Notes: generated from the sequence alone by a model not told the origin. DNA of 9,271 nucleotides from JAADHX01 sp964569385 (GCA_964569385.1 CAZMUM010000072.1:1-9271); one strand, 5' to 3'. Shown: positions 1 through 6,765, numbered from the stretch's first letter. Numbers and translations are program-made.

Positions 1-25
1 CCAAAGGGGTTGGTACGGTCTCAGC

Positions 26-736
26 GTGACCACCCTCGACGCGCACAAGTTCGTTTTGGCGAACGTGACGCGCGAAGTTGCCGGCGTTTCGATCCTCGAC
101 CAGGTCGATCTTGAGATCTACGCTTCTGGATTCACGGTTGTCGTTGGTCGATCTGGATCCGGCAAGACCTCTTTGCTTCGGATCCTCAATCGTCTCGATG
201 CACCGACAAGTGGAACCGTCACATGGAGCGCCACCGATCTAGCCAGCACCGATATCTGTGCTTTGCGGCGAAGTGTCGGTTACGTCGCCCAGCGACCTTT
301 GATGTTTGAGGGCACGGCCCTCGACAACCTTCGGGTAGCGGACCCCGACATTGATCGTGGGCGGGCCAACGAGCTGCTGCTACTTGTTGGTCTCGCCGAA
401 CAAACCGACCAGACCGCCAGCACATTGTCGGGCGGCGAAGCTCAACGGTTGTGCATCGCCAGAACGCTCGCCACGAACCCCATCGTGATCCTGGCCGACG
501 AGCCGACCGCGTCGCTAGATGCCGATGCGACACACAAGATCGAGGCGTTAGCCAGACAACTCGTCGACACCAGAGGTGTTGCATGGGTATGGCTGTCGCA
601 CGACATCGCTCAGATGAAACGCCTTGCCGACACTGTTGTGGTCATGGATTCTGGTCGGGTGCTCGCGAGTGGCACTCTTATCGAACTCAGTGATCATCGT
701 CTCGCCGAAGTTCGCCACGCAGTGGACGCGCCATAA
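26..736 (+). CDS. fetA: ABC transporter ATP-binding protein, FetA/YbbL-like
   Basis: This is the cytoplasmic ATPase of an ABC transporter and would power the permease encoded immediately downstream. All nucleotide-binding motifs are present: Walker A GRSGSGKT at residues 41-48, Q-loop Gln89, signature LSGGEAQR from residue 134, Walker B VILADEP at 154-160, D-loop SLD at 163-165 and H-loop His192. The 236-residue length is normal for a stand-alone ATPase, so it looks intact. The start used is GTG at 26, without a convincing ribosome binding site. The frame is open back to the window edge, so the true start could lie upstream. Its stop TAA overlaps the ATG of the next gene (TAATG), which implies translational coupling. 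The FetA assignment rests on pairing with a FetB/UPF0014 permease; E. coli FetAB is linked to iron export, but the substrate here is not shown by the sequence. Confidence 0.85.
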   Translation: MTTLDAHKFVLANVTREVAGVSILDQVDLEIYASGFTVVVGRSGSGKTSLLRILNRLDAPTSGTVTWSATDLASTDICALRRSVGYVAQRPLMFEGTALDNLRVADPDIDRGRANELLLLVGLAEQTDQTASTLSGGEAQRLCIARTLATNPIVILADEPTASLDADATHKIEALARQLVDTRGVAWVWLSHDIAQMKRLADTVVVMDSGRVLASGTLIELSDHRLAEVRHAVDAP

Positions 737-1377
737 TGGGAGCTGGATCGATAACTCTGGTGGGTCTTGTCCTCTCGGCCATTCTGGTGGTCGTCGCAAT
801 CCTGATTTCGGCTTGGCGAAGGCTCGGCCTTGGCCGTGAGATTGGCGTCGCATGTGTTCGGGCCGCCGGACAGCTAGTGCTGGTGGGCGCAGCCTTGCAT
901 CTGGTGGTCGATGACGATGACCCAATAGTTCTGTCATGGCTGTGGATTGTGGGGATGATCATGTTCGCGGCCATCACGACTCAGCGACGAGTTGGCTCAG
1001 AGACACGAGTAACCGCTTTGGCGGTAGGCGCTTTTGGTATCGCCGTCGGCACCAACCTCGCCGTCCTCTTCGGCCTCCAGGTTTTTCCACTTGTTGGGAG
1101 CGCCCTAGTGCCACTAGCCGGGATGATGGTTGGAAACTCGCTCGGGGCAACAGTTCTCGTCTGCAAACGGCTGTTTGCAGAGGTCGACGAACACGCCGAC
1201 GAAATCGAGGCCCGACTAGCCCTGGGCTTGTCGTCCACGGCGGCATTCGCGCCACATGTCCGACGAAGCCTCCGGCAGGCGCTAATACCCCATATCGAGA
1301 CAACAAAGTCGGTCGGAATTGTGTTTCTGCCAGGGGCGATGCGAGACCACCGACTAATTCGCGCTGTCTCGACGTGA
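736..1377 (+). CDS. fetB: FetB/UPF0014 family ABC permease, C-terminally truncated
   Basis: This integral membrane protein is the partner of the upstream ATPase. Family hallmarks include the REIGVACVRAAGQLVLVG stretch near residues 35-52, the PLAGMMVGNSLGA motif after the central helices, the DEIEARLALG segment that probably contacts the ATPase, and the SVGIVFLPGAM segment near the end. Several hydrophobic helices are visible from residue 5 to about 135. FetB proteins usually run to about 250-260 residues, with at least one more membrane segment after LPGAM. Here the protein stops 11 residues later with an unrelated tail (RDHRLIRAVST). I could not find the missing part in another frame directly downstream, so this looks like a deletion or recombination junction rather than a simple frameshift. 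Function may be impaired. The ATG at 736 overlaps the preceding stop. Confidence 0.8.
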   Translation: MGAGSITLVGLVLSAILVVVAILISAWRRLGLGREIGVACVRAAGQLVLVGAALHLVVDDDDPIVLSWLWIVGMIMFAAITTQRRVGSETRVTALAVGAFGIAVGTNLAVLFGLQVFPLVGSALVPLAGMMVGNSLGATVLVCKRLFAEVDEHADEIEARLALGLSSTAAFAPHVRRSLRQALIPHIETTKSVGIVFLPGAMRDHRLIRAVST

Positions 1378-1386
1378 CCTTCATCG

Positions 1387-1417
1387 TTGCCCCTAGTCGG
1401 AGCAGTAGCGGTACGAT
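1387..1417 (+). promoter_or_regulatory. candidate promoter of the binding-protein-like gene
   Basis: A candidate -10 hexamer TACGAT (1412-1417) lies 22 bases before the start codon. A poor -35 candidate, TTGCCC (1387-1392), is 19 bases upstream of it, which is a long spacer. The -10 and the sequence up to the start are preserved in the second, truncated copy of this gene at 8899-9102, but the -35 candidate lies at the very edge of the duplicated segment and is not preserved. Confidence 0.35.
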
Positions 1418-1595
1418 TCGTCGCTATGGGAGACGTGGCATGAGATACGGCTGGCGGGTTTTGGTTTCTGCCGCTGTCGCGGCCATCGTTGTGATCGGCG
1501 CCGGTCCTGCCTTGGCTGACGAGTTCACAGTCGGAATCTTGATCGAACCCGGCCCCGAAGGCTCTGACGGCGTCGCGTTCATGCAAGGCTTCCAG
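1392..1595 (+). repeat. 204-bp direct repeat, copy A
   Basis: This segment aligns without gaps to 8899-9102, with about 27 mismatches counted by eye (roughly 87% identity). It spans a candidate -10 box, the leader, the start codon and the first 52 codons of the binding-protein-like gene. Similarity begins abruptly at CCTAGTCGGAGC and ends abruptly after the codons for FMQGFQ. Many coding differences fall at third codon positions (44 of 52 residues identical), which suggests that both copies were under protein-level selection before one was broken. Confidence 0.9.
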
Positions 1596-2294
1596 CTTGC
1601 GGTGGACCAATCTCCCGACGTAAGCCATCCCCCCGGCGTAGAGGGTGGAGACCATCTCGGAAGCATGGATGTCGTGTTTGTGATTGCCGACGGTATCGGC
1701 GCCGCCGACGGCATTATCGGCGCGGCCAGAGACATGACCGATACCCAACACCTACCAATCATCGTCGCCGATATCTCGAACGAAACTCTCGCAATCATCA
1801 TCGGTCTGACCACCGATTCTGAGACGATTCTTATCGCGGCCTCGAACGCCGATGCTGGCGATTCCGGCGACTCCATATTTCTGTTTGCGATCGAAGGAGA
1901 GATGTCGGCGATCGCGCTTCTCGATGATCGACAGCCAAGCTTTGGAGAAGCCTTTCTAGCCGCCTATGGATTCGAGCCAACGCCGCCCGCCATGCACGGC
2001 TACCTGGCCGGGCGCCTGGTGGACATTGGAGTTGAGGCCACCGATCGCGATCCATACGACGCAGAAACATTGCTGGCCGCCCTCCATTCTGCGGTCGGGG
2101 ATGGAACGCCGAACCAAACACAAAACAACGACTCAGCTCTGGAACCAACCGCCGCGCAGTCAAGCCAAGAGGAGCAATCTTCGTCGGGGCTACCTGTTCC
2201 ACTCATTGTCGGACTGCTAGCTCTGCTCGCTATAGCTGGCGCATGGATTGTCTTTAGTCGCCGTGAACCGCCGTTAGAACAGCACGTCGAATGA
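1440..2294 (+). CDS. secreted, membrane-anchored, shortened type-1 periplasmic-binding-protein-like protein
   Basis: The 284-residue product begins with a clear signal peptide (basic MRYGWR, hydrophobic core, cleavage likely after ALA-DE near residue 27). The mature N-terminus FTVGILIEPG, followed by a GFQLAVDQSP helix, resembles the first lobe of LivJ-type (type-1) binding proteins. The IIVADIS and AFLAAYGFEPTPPAMHGYLAGRL segments resemble family core and C-terminal parts. Such proteins are normally near 380-400 residues; most of the second lobe seems absent. A Gln/Ser-rich linker near residues 220-245 leads to one hydrophobic helix (VPLIVGLLALLAIAGAWIVF) and a short basic/acidic tail, so the domain is tethered outside the membrane. 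ATG 1440 is chosen because GGGAG (1428-1432) precedes it by 7 bases and the signal peptide starts there; the longer upstream frame overlaps fetB. It could be a sensor or accessory protein. No transport partner for it is evident, and the ligand is unknown. Confidence 0.72.
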   Translation: MRYGWRVLVSAAVAAIVVIGAGPALADEFTVGILIEPGPEGSDGVAFMQGFQLAVDQSPDVSHPPGVEGGDHLGSMDVVFVIADGIGAADGIIGAARDMTDTQHLPIIVADISNETLAIIIGLTTDSETILIAASNADAGDSGDSIFLFAIEGEMSAIALLDDRQPSFGEAFLAAYGFEPTPPAMHGYLAGRLVDIGVEATDRDPYDAETLLAALHSAVGDGTPNQTQNNDSALEPTAAQSSQEEQSSSGLPVPLIVGLLALLAIAGAWIVFSRREPPLEQHVE

Positions 2295-2304
2295 GAACAG
2301 GGGG

Positions 2305-2331
2305 TCCCCTCTAATCGGGGAGGGCTTCTTT
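2305..2331 (+). terminator. weak hairpin after the binding-protein-like gene
   Basis: A five-pair stem TCCCC/GGGGA (2305-2309 with 2317-2321) with a seven-base loop is followed by a pyrimidine-rich CTTCTTT. It sits 10 bases after the stop of the upstream gene, between convergent genes. The stem is short and the T-tract imperfect, so termination is only plausible. The same bases also include the stop codon of the maturase remnant on the other strand. Confidence 0.35.
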
Positions 2332-2541
2332 GCGGTATCGCACAACGGCGACCGCTTTAGCCCGGAACAGGTTGATCTCCTCGTCGCTTATCTCCCAGTT
2401 GGGGAGGTGACGACGAACCATGGTGTGGGTGTTCAGCCCGGCATGCCGTTTGCGAAGCCAGCCCAAGATCCGCCAAAGACGAAGTAATCGACATAGCTGA
2501 AGGTCCGTAGTTGCACCGCGTGCTCGCTGGACACGGCGACG
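2311..2541 (-). pseudogene. group II intron reverse transcriptase/maturase, C-terminal remnant (frameshifted)
   Basis: Read on the minus strand, this gap encodes a peptide with the look of the maturase (X) domain and C-terminal tail of group II intron reverse transcriptases: WLRKRHAG, then RRHLPNWEIS, then LFRAKAVAVVRYR, ending KEALPD and TAG at 2313-2311. In the family this region typically reads W(L/A)R.KH, a W-containing segment, an LF segment, then RYRYRG..IP.PW; the last part is degenerate here. Just upstream, in a different frame, TFSYVDYFVFG (about 2508-2474) looks like the preceding helix, so a frameshift lies near 2470-2476. No start codon, no catalytic YADD region and no intron domain V were seen, so this is a dead fragment. 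It explains the stretch between the convergent genes. The assignment rests on motif recognition only. Confidence 0.6.
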
Positions 2542-2551
2542 CTCCTGTCGT

Positions 2552-3427
2552 TTAGACGAACGAGTCGAAGGCCACTGCGCCGAAGAGAACCGTCAGGTAG
2601 AGAATGGAATCCCGAAAGAACGCCATCGACCGGTCCTCGGTTATCAGGATGGCCCCGCGTAAGAACCAGATACCGACAACTGCCGCAGGTAGGAGGTACG
2701 CCAAACTCACGACGGACCCGAACCCGAGCGCCAATGACGCCACCACAGTGAGAACGGTGTATATCCGTATTTGACGGATTGTGGCCGGAACCCCCGCGAC
2801 GACCGGCAGCATCGGGACAGCGGCCTTCGCGTAATCGGCTCGATAGCGGATCGCCAGCGCCCAAAAGTGGGGCGGCGTCCAGAGGCACACCACCACAAAG
2901 AGCAACACGGACTCGAAGGTAAGGGTCCCGTTAATCGCTGCAGATCCGACAAGGACCGGGATAGCGCCAGCAGCTCCGCCGATGACGATATTCTGAACGG
3001 TTCGACGCTTCAAGAGCAACGTGTAGATGCATACGTAGAACAGAAGCGACCCGGTCGAAAGCCACGCCGCTAGCTGTCCGACAAAGATCGAGAGCGAGAC
3101 GTGACCCACTAGACCGAGCACGACTCCGAACACGAACGCACTCCGTGGAGAGATCTCCTCGGTCACCAACGGCCGATCAGCCGTGCGATCCATCAACTGA
3201 TCGATATCGCGGTCGCAGACGTTGTTAAGCACGTTGGCACCGCCAGCCGATAGAGACCCGCCGAGTACCGTAGCGATCACTAGCCATGTCGATGGCCAGC
3301 CGTCGGCGGTGAGCATCATCACCGGCACCGTGGTTACCAGCAGTAACTCGATAATCCGGGGTTTTGTTATTCGGATGTAGCTTGCTACGACGGAGCGGGC
3401 GTCGACGGACACCCGTGAGTCGAGCAT
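2552..3427 (-). CDS. ctaB: protoheme IX farnesyltransferase (heme O synthase)
   Basis: This UbiA-superfamily membrane enzyme transfers a farnesyl group to heme b to make heme O, the precursor of the heme A used by the oxidase encoded upstream. Diagnostic motifs are the Asp-rich NNVCDRDIDQLMDRTADRPL segment around residues 68-87, YTLLLKRRTVQNIVIGG after the central helices, and CLWTPPHFWALAIRYRADY later. At 291 residues, with about eight to nine hydrophobic helices, it has full family length. I choose ATG 3427 because GAGG (3438-3435) lies 7 bases upstream of it. GTG at 3433 is an alternative; it overlaps the stop of the cupredoxin gene (GTGA) and adds two residues. It is the last intact gene of the oxidase operon. 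No ctaA (heme A synthase) is in the window, so the last step must be encoded elsewhere. Confidence 0.95.
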   Translation of the reverse strand: MLDSRVSVDARSVVASYIRITKPRIIELLLVTTVPVMMLTADGWPSTWLVIATVLGGSLSAGGANVLNNVCDRDIDQLMDRTADRPLVTEEISPRSAFVFGVVLGLVGHVSLSIFVGQLAAWLSTGSLLFYVCIYTLLLKRRTVQNIVIGGAAGAIPVLVGSAAINGTLTFESVLLFVVVCLWTPPHFWALAIRYRADYAKAAVPMLPVVAGVPATIRQIRIYTVLTVVASLALGFGSVVSLAYLLPAAVVGIWFLRGAILITEDRSMAFFRDSILYLTVLFGAVAFDSFV

Positions 3428-3429
3428 GC

Positions 3430-4101
3430 TCACGCCTCAAGAACGTTCAAGGTCGCCCGCATGCCGGCGTCCCAGTGCGATCCGCGACCCCGGAAACAGC
3501 CAATCTCCCACATGCCGACAGCGTTCTCGGGAATCGTGATCGTCAGGCGAGCGACTTCGCCAGCCCGGCGCTGGACCATGAACCCGGGGTGTGGTTCTTC
3601 GCCGCCGTCGCCCATGTCCATATCACCCATGCCATCGTCCTCCATGGCGTCATCACCCATATCCATATCACCCATGCCATCGTCCTCCATGGCGTCATCA
3701 CCCATGTCCCTATCACCCATGCCATCGTCCTCCATGGCGTCATCACCCATGTCCATGTCACCCATGTCGGCCATATCCATGCCGGCTGATGGCGGATCTA
3801 CTATTGGGGTGAAGTCCTCGAAGAAATCATGTTCGAAGCCATTGGGGTAGCCCTGTTCGGTCTTGACTAAATTCCGGCCGATCATGAACTCGTGCTCGTT
3901 GTCGCCGCCATTGACTATTATGAGCGTCACGGTCTCGCCCGCAACTACGTCAATCCGGTCGACTCCGAAGCTAAATTCGTCCATGTTGATTACGATCTCG
4001 CCGGCGGCGTCACTGGACAGAACAACCTCGTCCTCGGACGATCCACAGCCCGCGGCAACAAGCCCAAGCATTGTGAGAAACGCTATTCCTAGTGTGCGCA
4101 T
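3430..4101 (-). CDS. cupredoxin lipoprotein with a Met/Asp-rich repeat insert
   Basis: The 223-residue product starts with a lipoprotein signal (hydrophobic core, lipobox LVAAGC with Cys19), so it should be membrane-tethered outside the cytoplasm. The flanking parts fit a one-domain cupredoxin with a type 1 copper site: His70 in NEHEFMIG, Cys202 in EIGCF, His209 and Met214 in SHWDAGM. Between His70 and Cys202 lies an insert of about 57 residues (108-164) with 16 methionines and many Asp/Glu, built on a 15-residue repeat MDMGDDAMEDDGMGD. ATG 4101 is chosen because it opens the signal peptide and has GGAG six bases upstream; the frame runs further up into the subunit III gene. Placed between subunit III and ctaB, it could be the electron donor to CuA or a copper supplier for oxidase assembly. 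The insert could bind several Cu(I) ions through Met and Cu(II) through acidic groups; that part is inference. Confidence 0.85.
   Translation of the reverse strand: MRTLGIAFLTMLGLVAAGCGSSEDEVVLSSDAAGEIVINMDEFSFGVDRIDVVAGETVTLIIVNGGDNEHEFMIGRNLVKTEQGYPNGFEHDFFEDFTPIVDPPSAGMDMADMGDMDMGDDAMEDDGMGDRDMGDDAMEDDGMGDMDMGDDAMEDDGMGDMDMGDGGEEPHPGFMVQRRAGEVARLTITIPENAVGMWEIGCFRGRGSHWDAGMRATLNVLEA
3611..3766 (-). repeat. 45-bp in-frame tandem repeat (about 3.5 copies) inside the cupredoxin gene
   Basis: Copies lie at 3611-3655, 3656-3700 and 3701-3745, with a partial fourth at 3746-3766. The full copies differ from the consensus by at most one base each (position 6 in copy 2, position 10 in copy 3, the latter turning a Met codon into Arg). 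Near identity at the DNA level, including silent positions, indicates recent expansion by slippage or recombination. The 45-bp period keeps the frame and adds 15 residues per copy. Confidence 0.95.
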
Positions 4102-4141
4102 GTCGACTCCAATTCGCGGCCGAAGCCACTGTCTATGGCGC

Positions 4142-4705
4142 TCAGATGAGATAGAGCGCCGGATAAAAAAACACCCAAACAATATCGACGAAGTGCCAGT
4201 ACTTGACGCCGGCTTCGACTGGCCACGAGTCGTCGTTGTAGTTGCCCTTGCGAGCGTTCCGCAGCAATATCCCAAGAAACAGCAAACCCGTAATCACGTG
4301 GAATGCGTGGACACCGGTCATGAGGAAGAAAACAGTGCCGAACTCGGTGCCAGCGGGAAATGCATGGAAGGCTTCTGCCCACTCGAAGGCAACGCCTCCG
4401 ATGAATACCAGACCAAGCAACAGCGTCAGTGAAAGGTACCGAACCAGGGCTTCCTGATCGCCTGTGCGTGCCGCGTGCTCGGCCCTAAAGGCGGTGTAAC
4501 TCGACGCTAGGAGTATCCCGGTGATTATCAGCCCAATGGTCTGTGAGATCTCTTCGTGGACCTCGGTCCCGAGCAGACTGAACCGCACCGTAAGTATCCC
4601 GGCGAACAACACCGTCTCGGACAAGAAGAACAGCCACAGCCCGAAGCGATTGATCCGGATGCGGGGCGTGGCCTGTTCTGTCGGGATCATTTCCGTCACA
4701 GCCAC
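4142..4705 (-). CDS. ctaE: cytochrome c oxidase subunit III
   Basis: This is the integral subunit III of the heme-copper oxidase, which stabilises the catalytic subunit. The 187-residue product has five hydrophobic helices and the family landmarks FGLWLFFLSETVLFAG near the N-terminus, FEWAEAFH mid-protein, TGVHAFHVITGL and KYWHFVDIVWVFFYPALYL at the end. This is the five-helix form common in bacteria, lacking the first two helices of the mitochondrial protein. The start is GTG 4705, supported by a strong GGAGGTG (4719-4713) seven bases upstream, inside the subunit IV gene; GTG overlaps that gene's TAG stop by one base. The spacing shows a tightly coupled operon. Confidence 0.95.
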   Translation of the reverse strand: MAVTEMIPTEQATPRIRINRFGLWLFFLSETVLFAGILTVRFSLLGTEVHEEISQTIGLIITGILLASSYTAFRAEHAARTGDQEALVRYLSLTLLLGLVFIGGVAFEWAEAFHAFPAGTEFGTVFFLMTGVHAFHVITGLLFLGILLRNARKGNYNDDSWPVEAGVKYWHFVDIVWVFFYPALYLI

Positions 4706-4908
4706 TAGTGCTCACCTCCGAAGACGTTTCCGATTTGCATAAATGTTCGCAAAATGATGGCGCCCTTGCCGATCGCGATGATCAGCAGGGCCACGAAAGC
4801 GCCTGGCATCTCTGCAGCGCTCACGATGTACTCCAACACTGTGAGTGCAGCCAGCATTAGTAAGGCCATCATGCCGGGCGATTCCCGAATTGTCGTGAGC
4901 AGATTCAT
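4705..4908 (-). CDS. ctaF: small two-helix cytochrome c oxidase subunit IV
   Basis: The 67-residue protein has two hydrophobic helices (about residues 13-32 and 37-55) separated by a short turn. The LEYIVSA and IGKGAIILRTFMQI segments match the pattern of the bacterial oxidase subunit IV family, in which a conserved Lys in the second helix precedes a short amphipathic end. It sits between subunits I and III, where such a subunit is commonly found. ATG 4908 overlaps the stop of the subunit I gene (ATGA), and AGGAAGG lies upstream at normal spacing. It probably has an assembly or stability role. The family call rests on size, topology and context, as the sequence is poorly conserved. Confidence 0.8.
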   Translation of the reverse strand: MNLLTTIRESPGMMALLMLAALTVLEYIVSAAEMPGAFVALLIIAIGKGAIILRTFMQIGNVFGGEH

Positions 4909-6740
4909 GCGTCGACACCTTCCTGTACCGCCACCCCAGGCCCATAGCCAAGGTCGGCGTGGAATGAATCAGGTTCGCCGTAGCCATAAGGGTCAGCGAG
5001 CACAATTGGAGGTACCTCGAAGTTTTCGAGCGGTGGCGGAGATGGAATCTGCCACTCGAGAGTGCGAGCTCCCCACGGATTGGCTGGCGCTATCGGTCCT
5101 CGGGCCCAACTCCAGATGAAGTTGTAGAGGAAGACCACGAAGCTTGTGCCCAGGAAGAATCCGCCCATCGATACTATTCGGTTGGTATCAGCGAGATCCG
5201 GGGTGTAGTCGGCGATGCGTCGGTTCATTCCTTGCAGTCCGAGCTGGAACATCGGCAGGAAGGTGGCGTTGAAACCGACCATCATCCACCAGAAGTGGAC
5301 CTTGCCAAGCCGACCGCTCATCATCCGGCCCGTCATCTTCGGGAACCAATAGTAGATGGCCGCAAACAAGCCGAAGATACCGCCGCCCAGGATCACGTAA
5401 TGAAGATGGGCCACCACGAAATAGGTGTCCTGGAGTTGGATGTCGACTGGCACATCGGCCAAGAACACCCCGGTGATACCACCGATCAAGAAGTTGAACA
5501 ACACTCCAAGCGCGAACAGCATCGGGACGGCAAATCGAATCTTGCCCATCCACAGTGTTCCGAGGGCCGACAGGAAAATGAGGCCGGTTGGGATGGAAAT
5601 CATCTCTGTACTTGCAAGGAACGGCTTGCGTAGTGCTTCGGCGATGCCGGCGGTAAACATGTGGTGGGCCCAAACCACGGCGCTCATGCTCATGATGCCG
5701 AGAAACCCACCGACCGCCCATTTGTATGCGAACAGTGGTTTGCGACTGAAGTGTGACACCACCTCGAGAGTGATCCCGAGCGCCGGAAGAATCATGATGT
5801 AAACGGCTGGGTGCGAATAGAACCAGAAGACATGCTGGTAGAGGAGCGGATCTCCCCCAGCTGCAGGATCAAAGAAGATCGTGCCGGCAGTGCGGTCCAG
5901 TATGACCATCAGCATCGCCAGACCAATGAACTGTGTGAAGATCAACGAGAGGATCGAGGTCACGAAGATCGACCACACAAAGATCGGCAACCGGCCCCAA
6001 CTCATCCCCCTTGCTCGCATCGTCACGATCGTGACGATGATGTTGAGTGCGCCGACAATCGACGAAAGTCCGAGTGTGAAGAAAGCCAGGTTGAAAAACA
6101 GGCCACCGGTGTCACTCTGCACCGAAAGCGGAACATATCCAGTCCAGCCTGTGTCATATCCACCAAACGCCAGGGACGCTGTGAGTGCGACCAAGACGGG
6201 TGGCACGAGCCAGAACGACAGGGCGTTCAGTTTTGGAAACGCCATATCGTCGGCACCGATCATGATCGGAACCACATAGTTGCCAAAGGCCCCGACCGTG
6301 GCGGCGACGGCCACAAACACCATCATGGTGCCGTGAAGACTCATGATCGAGTTGTACTGGTCGGCGTTCAGTACGTCTTGGCCCACGCCCATCAGCTCGT
6401 AGCGCATCAGCATGGCGAAGAGGCCTGCCATAAAGAACATAGCGAGGAAGGTCACCAGGTACTGGATGCCGATGACCTTATGGTCGGTGTCGAAGTCGAA
6501 GTACCGACGCCAACCCGAGGCTGTGTAAACCTGTTCGGGCTTTCCGAACCACGGACGCGCCCAGTAACGCCAGACGCCAACGCCGAGTAGCCAACCCGAA
6601 ACTGCGAACAACCATGCGCCTGCGGTCACCGACTCCACTTCCCACGCGGCGGCTCCCGCCGCAGCGCGAATAGTCATGAGAAGGGCGGCCCCCAGGGCAT
6701 AGCCCAAGATGCCTCCGACGACTCCACGAACAATGGTCAT
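4905..6740 (-). CDS. ctaD: cytochrome c oxidase subunit I, A2-type (YSHP) heme-copper oxidase
   Basis: This catalytic subunit reduces O2 at a heme a3-CuB centre and pumps protons. Ligands are present: His136 (HGTMM) and His447 for heme a, His445 for heme a3, and His310, His359 and His360 for CuB, with Tyr314 for the His-Tyr cross-link. The motif FYSHPAVY (307-314) has Tyr308-Ser309 before the His, and Ala312 where A1-type enzymes have the proton-channel Glu; this is the A2 signature. The D-channel entrance Asp165 and Asn172 are kept. By my hand alignment the K-channel Lys is Ile388 and the channel Ser is Leu325. The first ~65 residues add two hydrophobic segments before the canonical core. 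The C-terminus has the usual NPWGARTLEW then PSPPP motif. ATG 6740 has CGGAG about nine bases upstream. The 611-residue length is somewhat long because of the N-terminal extension. Confidence 0.97.
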   Translation of the reverse strand: MTIVRGVVGGILGYALGAALLMTIRAAAGAAAWEVESVTAGAWLFAVSGWLLGVGVWRYWARPWFGKPEQVYTASGWRRYFDFDTDHKVIGIQYLVTFLAMFFMAGLFAMLMRYELMGVGQDVLNADQYNSIMSLHGTMMVFVAVAATVGAFGNYVVPIMIGADDMAFPKLNALSFWLVPPVLVALTASLAFGGYDTGWTGYVPLSVQSDTGGLFFNLAFFTLGLSSIVGALNIIVTIVTMRARGMSWGRLPIFVWSIFVTSILSLIFTQFIGLAMLMVILDRTAGTIFFDPAAGGDPLLYQHVFWFYSHPAVYIMILPALGITLEVVSHFSRKPLFAYKWAVGGFLGIMSMSAVVWAHHMFTAGIAEALRKPFLASTEMISIPTGLIFLSALGTLWMGKIRFAVPMLFALGVLFNFLIGGITGVFLADVPVDIQLQDTYFVVAHLHYVILGGGIFGLFAAIYYWFPKMTGRMMSGRLGKVHFWWMMVGFNATFLPMFQLGLQGMNRRIADYTPDLADTNRIVSMGGFFLGTSFVVFLYNFIWSWARGPIAPANPWGARTLEWQIPSPPPLENFEVPPIVLADPYGYGEPDSFHADLGYGPGVAVQEGVDA

Positions 6741-6765
6741 AGATTCGCTCCGATCGGTTCCACGA

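Noticed and set aside
936..1439. Upstream extension of the binding-protein-like frame back to 936
   Set aside because: It overlaps fetB in another frame, its translation is low-complexity Arg-rich sequence, and a signal peptide with a ribosome binding site begins at 1440.
2552..2888. Minus-strand frame 2433-2888 as a gene
   Set aside because: Most of it lies over ctaB in another frame and is low-complexity; only its last part beyond ctaB is informative, as part of the maturase remnant.
3611..3766. CRISPR-like array
   Set aside because: The units are contiguous 45-bp tandem copies in frame with a protein, with no spacers.
3364..3850. Plus-strand frames with His/Pro-rich or Met/Ser-rich repeats opposite the cupredoxin gene
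   Set aside because: They are antisense readings of the 45-bp tandem repeat and share no start, binding site or family feature.
5811..6590. Long plus-strand frame opposite subunit I
   Set aside because: It is His/Asp/Arg-rich antisense reading of a strongly conserved gene, without family features.
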